64,000 nucleotides of DNA, from NCBI GenBank assembly GCA_019137255.1, contig WPDH01000260.1:62001-126000 (forward strand), written 5' to 3'. Of this stretch, positions 22,601 through 34,913 are shown in pieces (position 1 is the stretch's first letter; every line of letters begins with the position of its first letter). The DNA comes from Corinectria fuckeliana. Taxonomy: Eukaryota > Ascomycota > Sordariomycetes > Hypocreales > Nectriaceae. The position numbers and the translations under genes were made by a program. The notes below the pieces were generated by a model. It was given only the letters and a program-made list of their open reading frames with translations, ran no database searches and was not told where the DNA came from.

Positions 22601-25600
22601 GGGCCATTGACCAGGCCAGGGGCGCTTTCTAAAATACCTCCTATCTCCTCCCCCTACTCCCTGTTCCCTCAACGACGTCGTGTCTCGGGGTTGCCATGGA
22701 GCCACAGGTCCGGTAGCTTTGGCTCGGCGAGAGAGGGAGGGTCTATCACCGAGCTCGATCAACAACCGGCCGAGTGAACCACATCATCGCCACCATCTCA
22801 TCAGCCACACCGACTTCCATTAATCATCGATATAAGCGCCAGTGTTGAGCTCAGCCTAGCCGCGTTGATGAGCCCGCATCAGGACCTCGATGGCTGCATG
22901 TTAGTTGGCCTGCATGTGGCTGTCTCACATTCGGACCACCTCCAGAAAGCGCCCCCATCCATTTACTTGTCGTCACCGCTTTCAGACATCTTCAGCAGGG
23001 GATCTAGATGAAGGGTGACGTGACAGCATCCACGTATTTCCATCCCATCTACCCTGGGCGAAGCACACTTAGGCGAGGATCGAGGGGTTCACCCTTCATA
23101 ACCTCTCAACAAAAACAATCTTTGTCATTGTTCAGTCAGTGGCCCCTTTCTAGAAACTGCATTATTTTATCCAACTGACGAGGATAGCCCTTGCTTTGTT
23201 GTTGTGTCGATATTAAAAGCGTTTACGGCCCAGTCGAGATGAATAGGCCGTTAGGACCTGCATGCCCAGTACGTCCGGCCTTCCGACCATGCATTGCCTC
23301 GTAGGGCTTGCCTCGAGAGGGACTGGCAATGAGGGGCAATCGCTACATGGCGTCTTCATCGCCATAGCCACCCCTGATATTTATGGTTTGCATTCGTCTG
23401 ACTACCCGACCAAAAACTTATTATCCGGGTTGTCTACCGTGTTAGCTGCACTCTTGTTCTACTCCGCCAGTGATGCAAAGGGTGTGCCTGGTTGATCCAA
23501 GCTAGCCTCGCCTACTGGCGTGTGCTCATCTACCTCTCCGCGGTCGGCACGCTCCCCCGATTTGGACTTTGGGCCCGGCCGGGACCCTTTGCTTCTCCAG
23601 TTGACAGTTAGATACCCACTGGCTACCGAGCATCCCTGTCCAAGCCACCTACCGCCTTGGACGCTGAACGTCCGCCTCAGAGTTCTGGAGCGAAGTGTCG
23701 CTAATACTTACGATTCTCTTACTCAAGTGGCCATGGGTCAGTGCGACAAGAACATCATTGCATGATTGCTAGTGTCATCACTGATACACAGAAACTCACG
23801 AATGATTCGGGATCTGGGCAATGCGTACTACACTCGAGCTTGGACTGGCATAGAGTCGATGCGCTCATCGGCGCAAAGCCGACAGTCAATTCACCGAAGG
23901 CTTATTAGTGTGATGTATCAAACACGGCCCTTCTGGAAGCAGATCATCATCATGCCCTGCAATACCGGCCTCCCTGCCCTTTTAGACTCCCAGTCCATAT
24001 AGGTACACCACACGCCTTAGCTTACCCCAGGTGCCCAATCCGTGCCCATCTCGGATAGGCTTAGACGCTTAGCCTGTCGAACCACTGTCACGCCGTCCCT
24101 GAAGCATCCAGGGCCTCTCTTTGCTGAGCCGTTACTCGTCAGCCTCTTGCCTAAAACTGAAACTCGCCGCGTCGATGGATTCAACCCAAGATCGCAGATG
24201 CCTCTCACCACGCCAACTTTACGCAGATTTCTCTACATAATGTCCCTCAAGTCAAGACATGCATACATGGCCCCCATGCTAGGCCTCCTTGAGCCGCCTG
24301 ATCGCCTACGATGGCAACCAAGAGGCCTGCGCCCTCAACTCTGCGCTGTCAGACACATGGAACAGCTTCGTCACCATTACTCACGCTCCGAGGTGGTCCT
24401 TGCTAGAAATCTCCGGCAAAGACGTCGGCTTGTGATTGCTCACAGCATCTGCTCCGTACGTCCTAGCGACGAAGCGCAGTCGAGAAACCGTGCACCTCTT
24501 CAATGTGGGGGATACCCGGGTTACTCATTCTCAAATCCCATGTGAAGTCTAATGGCCTTGCTAAGACTCGTGTTGGACGCTTTCAACTCAGCCCTCGTGT
24601 AGCCGATGGCTCGAGTCTCAGAATGAACGAACAAAACATTTAGCGTTTCTTTAGGAACCTCGCTCCCGGCCCTAGTATCCGGCATTGTTACTGATCCCTT
24701 TGTCATACCGAAGCTTCTTAGATGGGGGCCGCTGCCGTTCGCAGTTCGTCATCCCCTGTTCTCCGGTCTCCGCCCCATCACCGTTTTCAGCTTCAGTTCT
24801 TTGCATATTGACTGGCTTCCCAACGTGATGGGCAGCTAGGCTCGATCTCTGAGTCCATCGGAATTCAGTCCTCGTCGGGAACAAGTCCGCTTGAGATGAT
24901 CGGCTTCTTCGATATGAAACGACACCAGCTGAGTTGTTTGTCGAGTCGCACCAGGCTCGGTAGTCTCGGGCTCCACACATATCCTCAACCTTCTTCGGGC
25001 TGTCCCTTCAGCTTGCCGCTGGCTCATTGACCCACGTGCCGCAAATAGCTGCAACTAAGGACCAGCACGCTTCTTCACAAGAGGACTCTTCCGGGTTTTT
25101 GGGACAAAATAGCCACTCCAAGGGGCTGCCCCGTTTTCATCGTATCAAAGATATTAGCTTCGTCTCGCCTGCCGGGGCGTGATCGATGTTGTTGGGGTGC
25201 CTAGGCATACACCCTAGTCGCCACCCTTCATGTCATATTCTCTTCGCACTTGGCGTGCGAGCATAGGCTAGCAGCCGTTGCATATTCAGATCTAAGGCCA
25301 GAGCCAACATGCACATCAGCATGGCTCCCTGGTTGCAAAGCATTGGTCAATTTCTGCAAGCGCTAGATCTGGCCAGTGTTCTACTGGACTATGCACAGAA
25401 GAAGAAAATGAACGATGAAGTCAGCTCGATCAAGGCGTTAAGCTTCAATGGAAAGCTTAGCTCGGAGAAACACGGTGTGGGTTTTATAACTCGAATTGTC
25501 ATCTTTCGGCTTGTACGGTTCTTGCCGGCTCTCGGGGAAAGCTTCTTCAACTAAAAGCCGATGCGGACGGTCAAGGTCATCTAGAACCCCGGATAACCCC

Positions 25601-27989
25601 CCCTGTCCCACGATATCCGGCGGCTAGGTCCTGTCACTTCACTTTCCTCTTCCTGTTCTCCGTCCCCTCGAACAGCACATTTCCTATCACACCCCCACCA
25701 GCCCCCTTAGCACATTCCGCATTCGACCTGTCGGCGGGCTGTAGCCACTCTATGCAGCCACCCGCTTTCTCCCAGTGAAAATCAGTCCCTGGACAACTAG
25801 CCGACGCAGTGCAGCTCACTACTTGGAATCTGATACGTCTTGAGTCTCGACTCCTCGAATCAAGGCCTACTGTTCATCTCCGGTACTGTTCAACACGTCA
25901 CTGCATAGTGCTGAGGCAGTCATGTTTCTACCTAGGCGTTTCGCTCAGTCTCATGGTGGATGCTCTCCTCCCCTTGGTTATTTACCTCGCGTATTGACTG
26001 GCAGTAGGTCGCGACGTGAGATAGAAACTGGTTTACCGCCTTCATTCAGGTACTGCATATCCCAAACCGCAGTATAAGCAAACTTGACAGGGCACACGAC
26101 TTCAAGGAAGCGCCGGTTCATCGCCCCTCAAGGTTGGTCAGCTTGATCGCAGAAGCTCCACCACAACGTCGGTCCGGTAGTGGCGCAAGAGTCTTGGGAA
26201 CAGGTCTTCGTCCCGAAGAGAGGCTCAGAGAACGGCATTTCCGGCGCCCCTACCCTGGCGATCGAGTAACATGCTTTTCGTCCGAACTCTTTGTTGGCTC
26301 CGGGAAGAGCATGGCCTTGTTTGCGGTATCCGCCCTTCTCATCTCCTCCGCATACCACCACCCTCGACCTCACTCGATACCACCCACATTGTGCCCTATC
26401 TTCACGCCCCTCGGGCCGCATCGTACCAGTCGATCCATGTGGCGAGAGGCAGATCAAGCCCTCCGGCGATCCCATAGCGTGCTCTTTGATACGTAGACTC
26501 TTCCAGACCTTCCTTATTCGCCTTCGGCACTCACTCGGCCGATGTCTTGGCTTTTTCGCCTTGGCTTCGAGGCATCATCCTGTATCCTGGTGCCGGTTCG
26601 ACTGTTCAGCGGTTCGCCGGTTCGCCTGTTCTGCTCTGCCGGCACCAGGGTTTACATCCGGACTAGGTTCTGCTTCCCTCCTCTGGGGAATTCCCTCGAC
26701 CCGCTCATCTTGACGCCCATGACGCCCATGACGCCCCTGTGAAGCATGGCGTAGGAAGTACTTGTTCACTTGACCCGCTTGCCTTGAACCAAATGGATCC
26801 ATTAATGTAGCCATCATCTCACTATGTTTCGTCCCCTTTCGGTATCAGACGAGGCCTGCGATGTCCTGAGACGATCCTCTGCAACTCTCCTGTCGGTGTT
26901 TTACGGTACTGTACAGGTGTGAAGGGGTGGTTGCCAATACGTACTCGAAGGGGTAGGCTCCCAACAAGCGCCCTGAAACTCACACAGGCCATTAACCCCT
27001 CTTCAAGAGGGTGGTGTACTGCGTAAGCTACGCAGTACAGTCGAGTGACTGACTGGGAATTAGCCAGGGTCAGTCATGACGTGGAGCATGTCAAGCCCTG
27101 CTTAGCCCATCCGCTCACGCCCGTTGTGACACTATGTACTGTGCTGTACGTACTACGTACATACATAGTAGTAGACTATATTTGACAGGTGACTTGGCCG
27201 GGGTCAAATGGCTGAAGAGAAAGGTAGTGAAGTGCTGATTGCTTGGACGTATCTATATTTTGCCAATTCTGCCTAAGGTATGGTATCACGTATCTCCTAT
27301 ACAGGTTTGCCATCAACTATCCATTGCGTCCACCAAATGTACACTCCAATATGCTCACTATACCATATATGCGCAATACCGTTCATGGAACATACACCAT
27401 GCTCTCTTTACACACCTACTTCCTGTTATTGGGGGTCGAGACCGTTGTCGGCCATCCAGACGCCACGCATGTGGCAAGGTTGCTTGCAATCACCCCCTCC
27501 CTCTGTGAGCCCCAACACTGCATAGTATGGGTCCAAGAGCCCATGTCCCTGGACGAGTCTCACTCGCTTTCGGGCTTCGTTTGCGAGTTTGTCGGCTTCT
27601 CTGTACTAGACCGGGGGGAAGCCCCGCCCAAGGCCTGAAATACTAACAAGTCTGGATTTGATGCCCAGGGGCGCCCTTGATCTCGACACCAGCCGCTGAC
27701 GGTGAGAGACGGCGCTTGGCATGGGCCTACCGTTGGTGCGCTTAGGAAGCAAGCATGGCTCCTTGCTCCCATCCATCGCTTCGGCGCTTCGTCATTGTCA
27801 TCTTTGCATCTATGGCAGTTGCCCCTTTAGACGAGGAAGGTTTATTCGGATCTCCGTCCGAATCAGTCCTCGGTCCTTTTGACCGTGTCGCCGACGTCAA
27901 TCTCGGTTCTCGAAGAGTCTCATCCTGGATGTTGAACGTTTTGTTCAGTCCATGGAACAGGTAAGTGTTGATTCTTCTTGCCTATCTTC
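19631..27989. other. 8.4-kb gene-poor region
   Basis: No gene could be supported on either strand. Open frames are short, overlap each other and lack domains or coherent splice chains. Small structures seen are a GGACAT/ATGGAC run near 21000-21025, many TAGG/TACC motifs at 21300-21420 and 22128-22150, and paired hairpins at 27003-27038. The left end contains the promoter of the Zn2Cys6 gene. Decayed genes, unannotated noncoding RNA or old mobile DNA cannot be excluded by eye. Confidence 0.45.
27016..27038. other. Perfect 10-bp stem hairpin
   Basis: GTACTGCGTA, a 3-base loop, then its exact reverse complement TACGCAGTAC. A second small hairpin (CCTCTT C AAGAGG) lies a few bases to the left. 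A role as a terminator, binding site or chance palindrome cannot be told apart. Confidence 0.35.
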
Positions 27990-30266
27990 TCAGTAAAGAT
28001 TGCTTCCACTTGCTAGTCGGACGAAGCTGTACGGTACGTTTTGACCAACAAGTAGCCGCAAACTCTCCACCGTTGTGAAGGCCGCGACGTCAACCGCTCC
28101 GTAAGCGGCAAAGCCAGTCTTCTCGGCAATCAGACTTGGGTCAGAACTCCTTCGGGAGGCCCCCTCGGCCAGATCGAGGAAGACCTTCTTCGAAGTCGTC
28201 GACCCTCGTGAACCAGCGCCCCCAAACGCCCGAAGCAACATGCCGACGAGATTACTCTTCTCGGGGCGGAGTGCAGAGACTATGACGAATGGAGCACTGT
28301 CGTCATCCACGGATCGGGCGCGCTGCAGATTCTCAAGACTGATGAACGGCTCAATTGGAGGTGCGTTTCGCGCAAGGGCAGACGGTGTCCGGAATCCGAC
28401 GGTATAAATCTTGGCAATCTTCAGGGCTCTCATGGCAAAAATGACGGGCGCCGCATCATCGGACGAAGATGCCATCACCACGGCTGAGCGCCCATAGTAT
28501 GCTGACGGGGCCAAGTCACGGCTGAGCGTGCTCAGGATTCCTTTCCAACCTGCATTATCAAAGACGAGAGTGGAGTTTAGCGGTAAGCCTGATTGGATAA
28601 CGGGTTCGAGAGAGTCGCTCTGACGGTGTCGAGGACTTGACGGGATCGAGTGAGGCGACGACGATGCTGATGAAGAGCCAGACCGGACAACAATTGTGTC
28701 CACAACTCCGATAACACGAGCAGCTTCCGTCAATATAGGCCCGGCGCCTGCGTTGAGACCTGAGAAGAATGGGCTGTTCTTGGTTAGGGTTTGATGCGGT
28801 AGTCCTGGGTTGAGATAGGCGCCTCCGAAGTGCTTTTGGTTACACCATGCCTCCATGCTCCCAGGATTGTTCGGGTGCCGGTCGACAACTGCGAAGTGGT
28901 GAGGCAATCCAAGTTCATTGAAACACTTCTCGTAGAAGGGCGCTTGTGGCGTGGCGCTCCGAGACGCCGTGCTGCTAATGCCATATATCGATTTCCTGGG
29001 AAGCTGGCCTAACAAAGACAGGGCATTGTTGATTTCTGCCGCACTCATCTGACCAGGAGCTGCAATTATGGGGAGAAGTGGGTGAGTAATAGGAGTGAAT
29101 ACGGGGTTCAACGTCCTTGAAAACTGGCCAGTTTCGCCCATGTTAACAGCAGAGAACGGCGGGGCATCGGGATATTCAGATCGCATCTTGGAGCGGAAGT
29201 ATTCCAGCTCGAAGTTCTCGTTGTGCTCGTTGATAATGGCAATCATCTTTATAATGTCGGCATACCGTCTTGATTGCTGGAAAACCTCCTGGGCGTACTT
29301 GGACGGCCACCGAAACGTCCCAGAGAAGTCATGGAAGGCCGACATGATACGAGAATTGCCTCGTTTCTCATACAGTTTCCGCCTGATGTCCTCCGGGAGC
29401 CAGAGTTCCACGTCGACATACTCTACTCCCCATTGAATTGCACGGTACAGGTAGTCATAGTATATCTCCGGGTTGTCCATGGGGAATCTGCCGTTCTCGC
29501 GGGTGCATCGGGTCGTGAATATGATGGGAAGCTCAGTGCGCTGACGGAGAAGCATGACTTGTTCGCCCACGTAACTCAGGCTGGGGATTTCCGAAATAGA
29601 TCCATCTCCAAGCGGTTCCTGTAGCAAATCGACACGGATTTCGACGGCATCGGCGCCCACTGTCAGTATGTCGATGTTGGGTAAAGCGGCGTGAACATCG
29701 GGAAAGGTGGTAGAGATGAAGTAAGTCCTGGGTTTCGCCATGAGAGCCGCATGATGGTTGATCTGGCCGAGAGTGAAAGAAGCGAATCTAGCTAGATCGC
29801 GGCGGAAGAAGGGGGATTCGGTGTAAAGAAATTCGTAATCGCAGTGGTCCGAGAGGTGGAGGTTAGGAGGCATCCCTAGGTTAACATAGTGAGCATGGAT
29901 AGCAACAACCAGGTCCTGGTTGCGGGCAGCAACATCATCCTTGGCTTGAGTGGCAGCAATGCCGACAACAAAGCCCCGATCTTCGGCTGTTACTTGGCTG
30001 AATCCATCTTTGATCTTGAAAGGAATACCAAGCACCTCGGCAAACACGGACACGATTCGATCCTGGGCCTGCCCAAAGATAATGACAACGATCCTAGTGT
30101 CCCCATTCGCCGGTGCGCCACCGAAAGAGCTCTCGTCAAGCATCATGGGACTTTGACTATGCCGATTGACGTCCACGCTGACAGGACTGGACAAAGAGCC
30201 ATTCAAGATGGTATCCGGGGCCGGGCCGGGTGGCAGCTCAGCCATCATTTGTTGAACCGCAGCCAT
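27990..30266 (-). CDS. Quinate repressor-like protein (AROM C-terminal homologue, QutR/Qa-1S type)
   Basis: Single-exon, 758 residues, resembling the last domains of the pentafunctional AROM protein. Known relatives QutR and Qa-1S repress quinate catabolism by binding the pathway activator. Residues about 170-420 match type I 3-dehydroquinase: a TYFISTTFPDV start, AVEIRVDLL, then SAFHDFSG with His312 and ADIIKMIAI with Lys340, the positions of the catalytic His and Schiff-base Lys. Residues about 440-758 match shikimate dehydrogenase but look non-catalytic: the lysine of the usual VTxPxK motif is replaced (FGGAYLNPGLPHQ), and the nucleotide-binding GxGGxxR turn reads ASSSDDAAP. The N-terminal 165 residues occupy the shikimate-kinase position but show no P-loop. 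The family is usually nearer 900 residues, so the kinase-like part is short. No quinate genes lie nearby. A repressor or sensor role is favoured over an enzyme. Confidence 0.82.
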   Translation of the reverse strand: MAAVQQMMAELPPGPAPDTILNGSLSSPVSVDVNRHSQSPMMLDESSFGGAPANGDTRIVVIIFGQAQDRIVSVFAEVLGIPFKIKDGFSQVTAEDRGFVVGIAATQAKDDVAARNQDLVVAIHAHYVNLGMPPNLHLSDHCDYEFLYTESPFFRRDLARFASFTLGQINHHAALMAKPRTYFISTTFPDVHAALPNIDILTVGADAVEIRVDLLQEPLGDGSISEIPSLSYVGEQVMLLRQRTELPIIFTTRCTRENGRFPMDNPEIYYDYLYRAIQWGVEYVDVELWLPEDIRRKLYEKRGNSRIMSAFHDFSGTFRWPSKYAQEVFQQSRRYADIIKMIAIINEHNENFELEYFRSKMRSEYPDAPPFSAVNMGETGQFSRTLNPVFTPITHPLLPIIAAPGQMSAAEINNALSLLGQLPRKSIYGISSTASRSATPQAPFYEKCFNELGLPHHFAVVDRHPNNPGSMEAWCNQKHFGGAYLNPGLPHQTLTKNSPFFSGLNAGAGPILTEAARVIGVVDTIVVRSGSSSASSSPHSIPSSPRHRQSDSLEPVIQSGLPLNSTLVFDNAGWKGILSTLSRDLAPSAYYGRSAVVMASSSDDAAPVIFAMRALKIAKIYTVGFRTPSALARNAPPIEPFISLENLQRARSVDDDSAPFVIVSALRPEKSNLVGMLLRAFGGAGSRGSTTSKKVFLDLAEGASRRSSDPSLIAEKTGFAAYGAVDVAAFTTVESLRLLVGQNVPYSFVRLASGSNLY

Positions 30267-32697
30267 TTGGTTTAATTGAACAGAAATCCAGGTCCGCCTC
30301 TTTCAGCCTCTCGCTGCAGAAAGTCCTGGTGCAGCACGTTCTAGGTATCCCAATCTAGCCCAAGGGGACGAGTCGCCTTCCAATAGGTATACAGTATTCC
30401 CCATGCGCTGAGTTCAGGGCTGAGGGGTCCGACAAAGGATCCCGGTTCAATTGCATGTGACACGCTACGCTCGCGCTGTAAGGTTGTGGTCGGATCGAGG
30501 GTTGGGATTCGAGCGTGGTTCGAGTTCGGGACCGGTTCGTGACGTAAATCGTTGTCGGAACGTAGGGATGGGTGTAGGAAGGGGCGTAGGGTAATAGACG
30601 GGAGAGCGAGGCACGCTGGTGGCAGCAGCGGCAGTGAAACGGGCCAGGAGAGTCTGGTGGTTGAAGTTGAAGGAAGCCAAAGGCTTGTCGCGAGAGAGGT
30701 GTCGGCGCAGCTATGTGCGGCTGCGTACTCGGGTGCGGACCCCTGTGGAGACGGTGACAGACTATGGGGTACGTCAGTGGTGGTAGGTGGTGGGTGGTGG
30801 GAAGGAAAGCGAATGGAGCTGATGATGGAATGGTGAGTGTTGACTCGGTGAGGAAGAAAGGAAGCGAGGAATTCTAAGAAGGGCAGAACAGAAGGCATAT
30901 GGCCGGTAGGCCCCGAAGGGTATCCGTACCTTGGGACTACTTGTGAGAGGGAAAGGCGTCGGAGCCAGACGGAGCCGCACAGTTGAGACTTGAGACTTGA
31001 GACTTACGACTTGAGAGTCAACGGCGCGCAACGTGGAGAGAACGAAGATATCGTATGCAGCGAGGGATGAAGTCGCTAAGGCGCCAAGCGAGGAAATTCG
31101 GCCGATGGGGTGTCTGAGCCGGCCAGATAGGGCGAGGCCGGGGCGAAACAAGGGAGCAGATCCCTGACCCGGGGGTGAACTAGTGGACTGGAGAGGATCA
31201 GAGAAAGCGACCGGGGTAGGTGCCCACCCACGGCGAGGCAAAACCCGAGGGTTTCGTTGGTGGAAGCAAGCCGGAGCCGGGCGACGTGGGCGTGGGCGTG
31301 GGCGTGGAATTGTTCCACCACAGGTACTGTATGTTGAGTTGAGCGACGCAGACGAGACGAGAGGCAAAGACGAGTCACAGCAAAAGACCCAATCTGGCGG
31401 CGACAAGCTGAAGCGAAAGCTTGGGGTGGTTGGCAGGGCCTTCTTGTCCTCTATCGTGGTGGGGGCTGTCTTATGTATGATGCGGGATGTGGGTTGTGGG
31501 ATGCGTTTGTTGAAGCGAGGGGAATTAGAAGATGTGACGGATGTTGATCATCGCAGAGTGTTCGAACGAAGCACGGGGGAGCAGTGGCAGGCTTGCACAG
31601 TCAGGAACTTATGCCTCGGTGGAGGTCGGGATGAAGGAAGGATGGTGGTGGGAGAAGAAGAAGAAGAAGGGTTCAAGGAGTTGCAGGCCTTGAGAAGTGT
31701 TGAAGTGTAACAGGATTGGAAATGGCTGGTGCACGGGGAAGGAACTACGCTTCAATACCTTCCTAGGTACCTCCAAGGTCCAACCAAGCCTACTTACTTA
31801 CTAGTAGTCAGTAGGCATGATTATATGGCGAGCAAGTATCCAACCACCTAGACTTCTCAACTACTATGCAGTTGTAATGCACGGGGGACGTGGGGGCAAG
31901 TCGGGAGCCATTGTGACGGGACCGAAGTACTATGTAGAAAATGGAGCATCAAACCTGGGACAGGGGCGGACAAAACGGATACAGAACGGGTATTGATTGG
32001 GATAAGCATTGGTGAAAGCCGCGGTTCCGCGGACCAGCTGATAAACGAACGGGACGACGGCTGGAAAGAAGCTCTTGGTCTTGCACCAATTCTGGGCCGG
32101 AGAGCTCACCGTGATACAAATGGGCAGGTACTTGCGAAGTACAGGATAGTAGTGGACATGTGCCCGCTGACCTTGTATCACGATGCTCCGTCAACTTTGT
32201 AAGAGGCCGGGCCGTGTAAGTACTAGTAAGTAATAGATGCAACTAGCATTATCTACCATTGCTTTAGCTCTGACAAACAGCGGCCGATCCCCGTACTGAT
32301 CCAACAAGAGCCGAAGTCGTTGCTGTGTCGCTATGCTATTATGTCTTGTTCTAGTGTGTTTTGACTCCCTCGAATCGGCCTCGATTGCCAAAAGGGCGCC
32401 AACTTGGGGGTGGGGATGAAGAATCTTCCGGGAGAGGGGACGGGGGAGGAGGGGCACAACCACCAAGAGGGGGCGCTGGAGCGTCAATTCTCCAGGCGTC
32501 GTGATAGCTGGACTTTGGGGGTCGTCGATTCCCACCAATCCACGCGGGCCGTCCCCGCAAATGCTGTTAATGCTTCACTTATGGGAAGTGGAGTGGACCC
32601 CGGCCGTGAAACCCTGCTGTGAACCGTAGGGAGGGGGAGGGGGCCTGTTTTGACCGGGCTCCTGCTTCTCCCTCGGGTCTTTTGTTTCATGGCCATG
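30267..32697. other. Intergenic region upstream of the quinate repressor-like gene
   Basis: No coding sequence is supported. The minus-strand Ser/Pro-rich open frames at 30340-31410 look like promoter composition, not protein. A repeated GAGACTTGA unit lies at about 30983-31005, and GTGGGC units near 31283-31305. Confidence 0.45.
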
Positions 32698-33413
32698 CGA
32701 CAGGAGGGGGATGTAGACAACCTGAGGGGTGACCCCGGCCCTAACCTGAGGGGTGGTCAGGCTAGCAGGGGTTAAAGTGGGTTTTTTGCGAGTCAACCTG
32801 TGGGGTGGTCCAATAATCGTGATTGGTCAGAATTTGGAAAAAGTAGAGCACCCCTCAGGTTAACTTTTACTCTTTATAGTGGCTCCTTCCTGTATAATAC
32901 AGACCTTTATTTATCTGACTCTAGATGCTTAATATATTAATAATATATTAACTGCTATATTAATAATATATTATTAATATATTATAGTGTATTAGTAGGC
33001 AGTTTTATACGCCTAGCAGCAACTTATAATGCTTTTGCTATCCTCAGCAGGTTTACTATTATAATACTTAAGGTAGGGCCCCCTTAAGGTATTATAGGCA
33101 GTCATTAAGCAAAAAGCTGGTTTGTCAAGGCATAATACTTTATTAATGTATTATCGATAGGCGCGGCATAGCAGGGGGGATAATAAATTGTTAATTGATT
33201 GTCAATAGGTGCGGCGTGGCGGGCGGGGGGGTAATACATTGATTAAGCTTGGCTGAGGGGTGCTCTACTTTTTCCAAATTCTGACCAATCACGATCATTA
33301 GACCACCCCTCAGGTTGACTCACAAAAAAACCACTTTAACCCCTACTAGCGCTACCACCCCTCAGGTTAGGTCCGGGGTCACCCCTCAGGTTGTCTACAT
33401 CCCCCGACAGGAG
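32698..33413. mobile_element. Mutator-like MITE with 152-bp inverted repeats and 9-bp target duplication
   Basis: The element body is 32707-33404 (698 bp). It begins GGGGATGTAGACAACC and ends with the exact reverse complement. Imperfect terminal inverted repeats run about 152 bp (32707-32858 and 33253-33404) and contain repeated CCTGAGGGGTG blocks. A perfect 9-bp duplication, CGACAGGAG, flanks it at 32698-32706 and 33405-33413. Long inverted repeats with a 9-bp duplication are the signature of Mutator-like (MULE) elements. The core is AT-rich, with a TTAATATATTA-type palindromic tract (about 32933-32995) and two tandem units of about 50 bp ending in a G run (about 33130-33235). There is no transposase frame, so the element is non-autonomous. 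Confidence 0.88.
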
Positions 33414-34913
33414 GGGGACGGACAGGAAAGAAATAAACTGGAGATCCACGATGTGCACGTCGATGTTGACATTGATGTCAACGTAGGCCTCTTCAGGGAG
33501 GTGGAGAGGGTGAGGGCGAGGAGAAAATCTACCATCTAGTACTTCGTAGTAAAGGGCAAGATGGCATAATTGTTACTTTGTAATTAGTATTGACTCTACA
33601 GTCTGTACAATCACTTCCTACATTTCATATTCTTCCGAACTTAGTCCCCCTTATCAGTTACCTGTTCGTCTCGTCTGGTTTCGTCTTCTCTAACTGACAC
33701 GGGATTTCCAAGATGAACCGCTGCCAACACCAACATCACTCAACCTAGGCCGTCCGGTGAGCCAAGCGTCAACGATCCACGAGGCCGTGCTTGTTTGGCT
33801 TTATTCTTTTGGGCGATTGCTCCTAATTCTTCCTCCATTGGCATTTATACCCAAGGGTTCTGTTCGTCCCAGGTGTCGCGGACCCATCTCGGGCTCAAGT
33901 CGATCCTACGTATCATCCTCACGATGCCCACGGATATTCAAAAGTCCGTACCTAACGTACGCAGGAGGTCTAAGCCACTTTTGCAATGTTTCAATACGTC
34001 AAGGTTCACGAGGTGACAAGCTTCTGCCATTGCATTGGCAGCTAAACCGGCCCAAGCCATGCTCCCCGGCAATGTGGATACAACGTAGCAATCTTCGCTA
34101 ATCCTCATGACAACTTCGTGATATGCCTGTTGAACCTTTCATCACACAATCCGTTCCCCAATATTCCAGCCGCACAGCAAGGGCCCCATTCATGTGGAAC
34201 GCAGTCTGCCGGGCCCCGTGATGACGGCCTTACTGAACTCCGGATGCCTTGGTAGCACCTGCTTACAATCCTTGCCCGGGCTTTGGCGCAAGGAGCCGTT
34301 TTATCGAACTTCTCTTTCTCGGCCAGCTAGGTCGATCGTGGCCCGATTTGTTGCAGAAAGGTCAACGCGGGGACCGGGCCTGTCACTTGGCCAGTGCATC
34401 GATACACTTGCTATCTAATTAGGTTATGGATAACTACTTTTAATTATTGCCTTACTACGTACGTCCGCGGTGAGCACTGGGTAGCGCATCTTACGTTGTA
34501 CCGCCATGAAGCTTCTCGCCTATCCCTGCTTGCTTGGAGGGGCAACCTCGCATACGAACGAATACACTCGCACCTTGCGTGTCACCCATCCGGCTGGGTC
34601 CCATCGTGTTTAATTAATATTCATCTTCCAACTGCGCAGTTTACCAAGTAAGGTTGAAGCCATTCCGTTCCTATGCTCGTCGTCCGTTGATGCCCGGCCG
34701 CTTCTCCGGCGTCTCGGGCCCATGCTCCGCTCAAAACGTTAAGAGCTACCGGCGACGAATATCTCCGGTCTTGTCTTGACAGTGTCTGACCCACAGATTT
34801 ATATGGCCAACTATTTCCCACGAATGAGACGTCGCCGGTCAGGACCCATGGCCGCCCGGTCCTTGGGGACGGAAGATGCAAGACGGAACAATGTGAGGCT
34901 GATATTCCTCAGC
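33414..34913. other. Intergenic region, no gene seen
   Basis: Only short open frames without domains or splice chains. Nothing with clear repeat structure was recognised between the MITE and dispersed repeat copy B. Confidence 0.45.

Noticed and set aside
25309..25554. Plus-strand frame beginning MHISMAPWLQSIGQ
   Set aside because: Isolated, under 85 residues, no upstream or downstream exon and no family recognised.
30774..31406. Minus-strand frame of 210 residues upstream of the quinate repressor-like gene
   Set aside because: No ATG-supported start, Ser/Pro/Leu-biased composition typical of promoter DNA read in frame, and a competing frame of similar length on the other strand.
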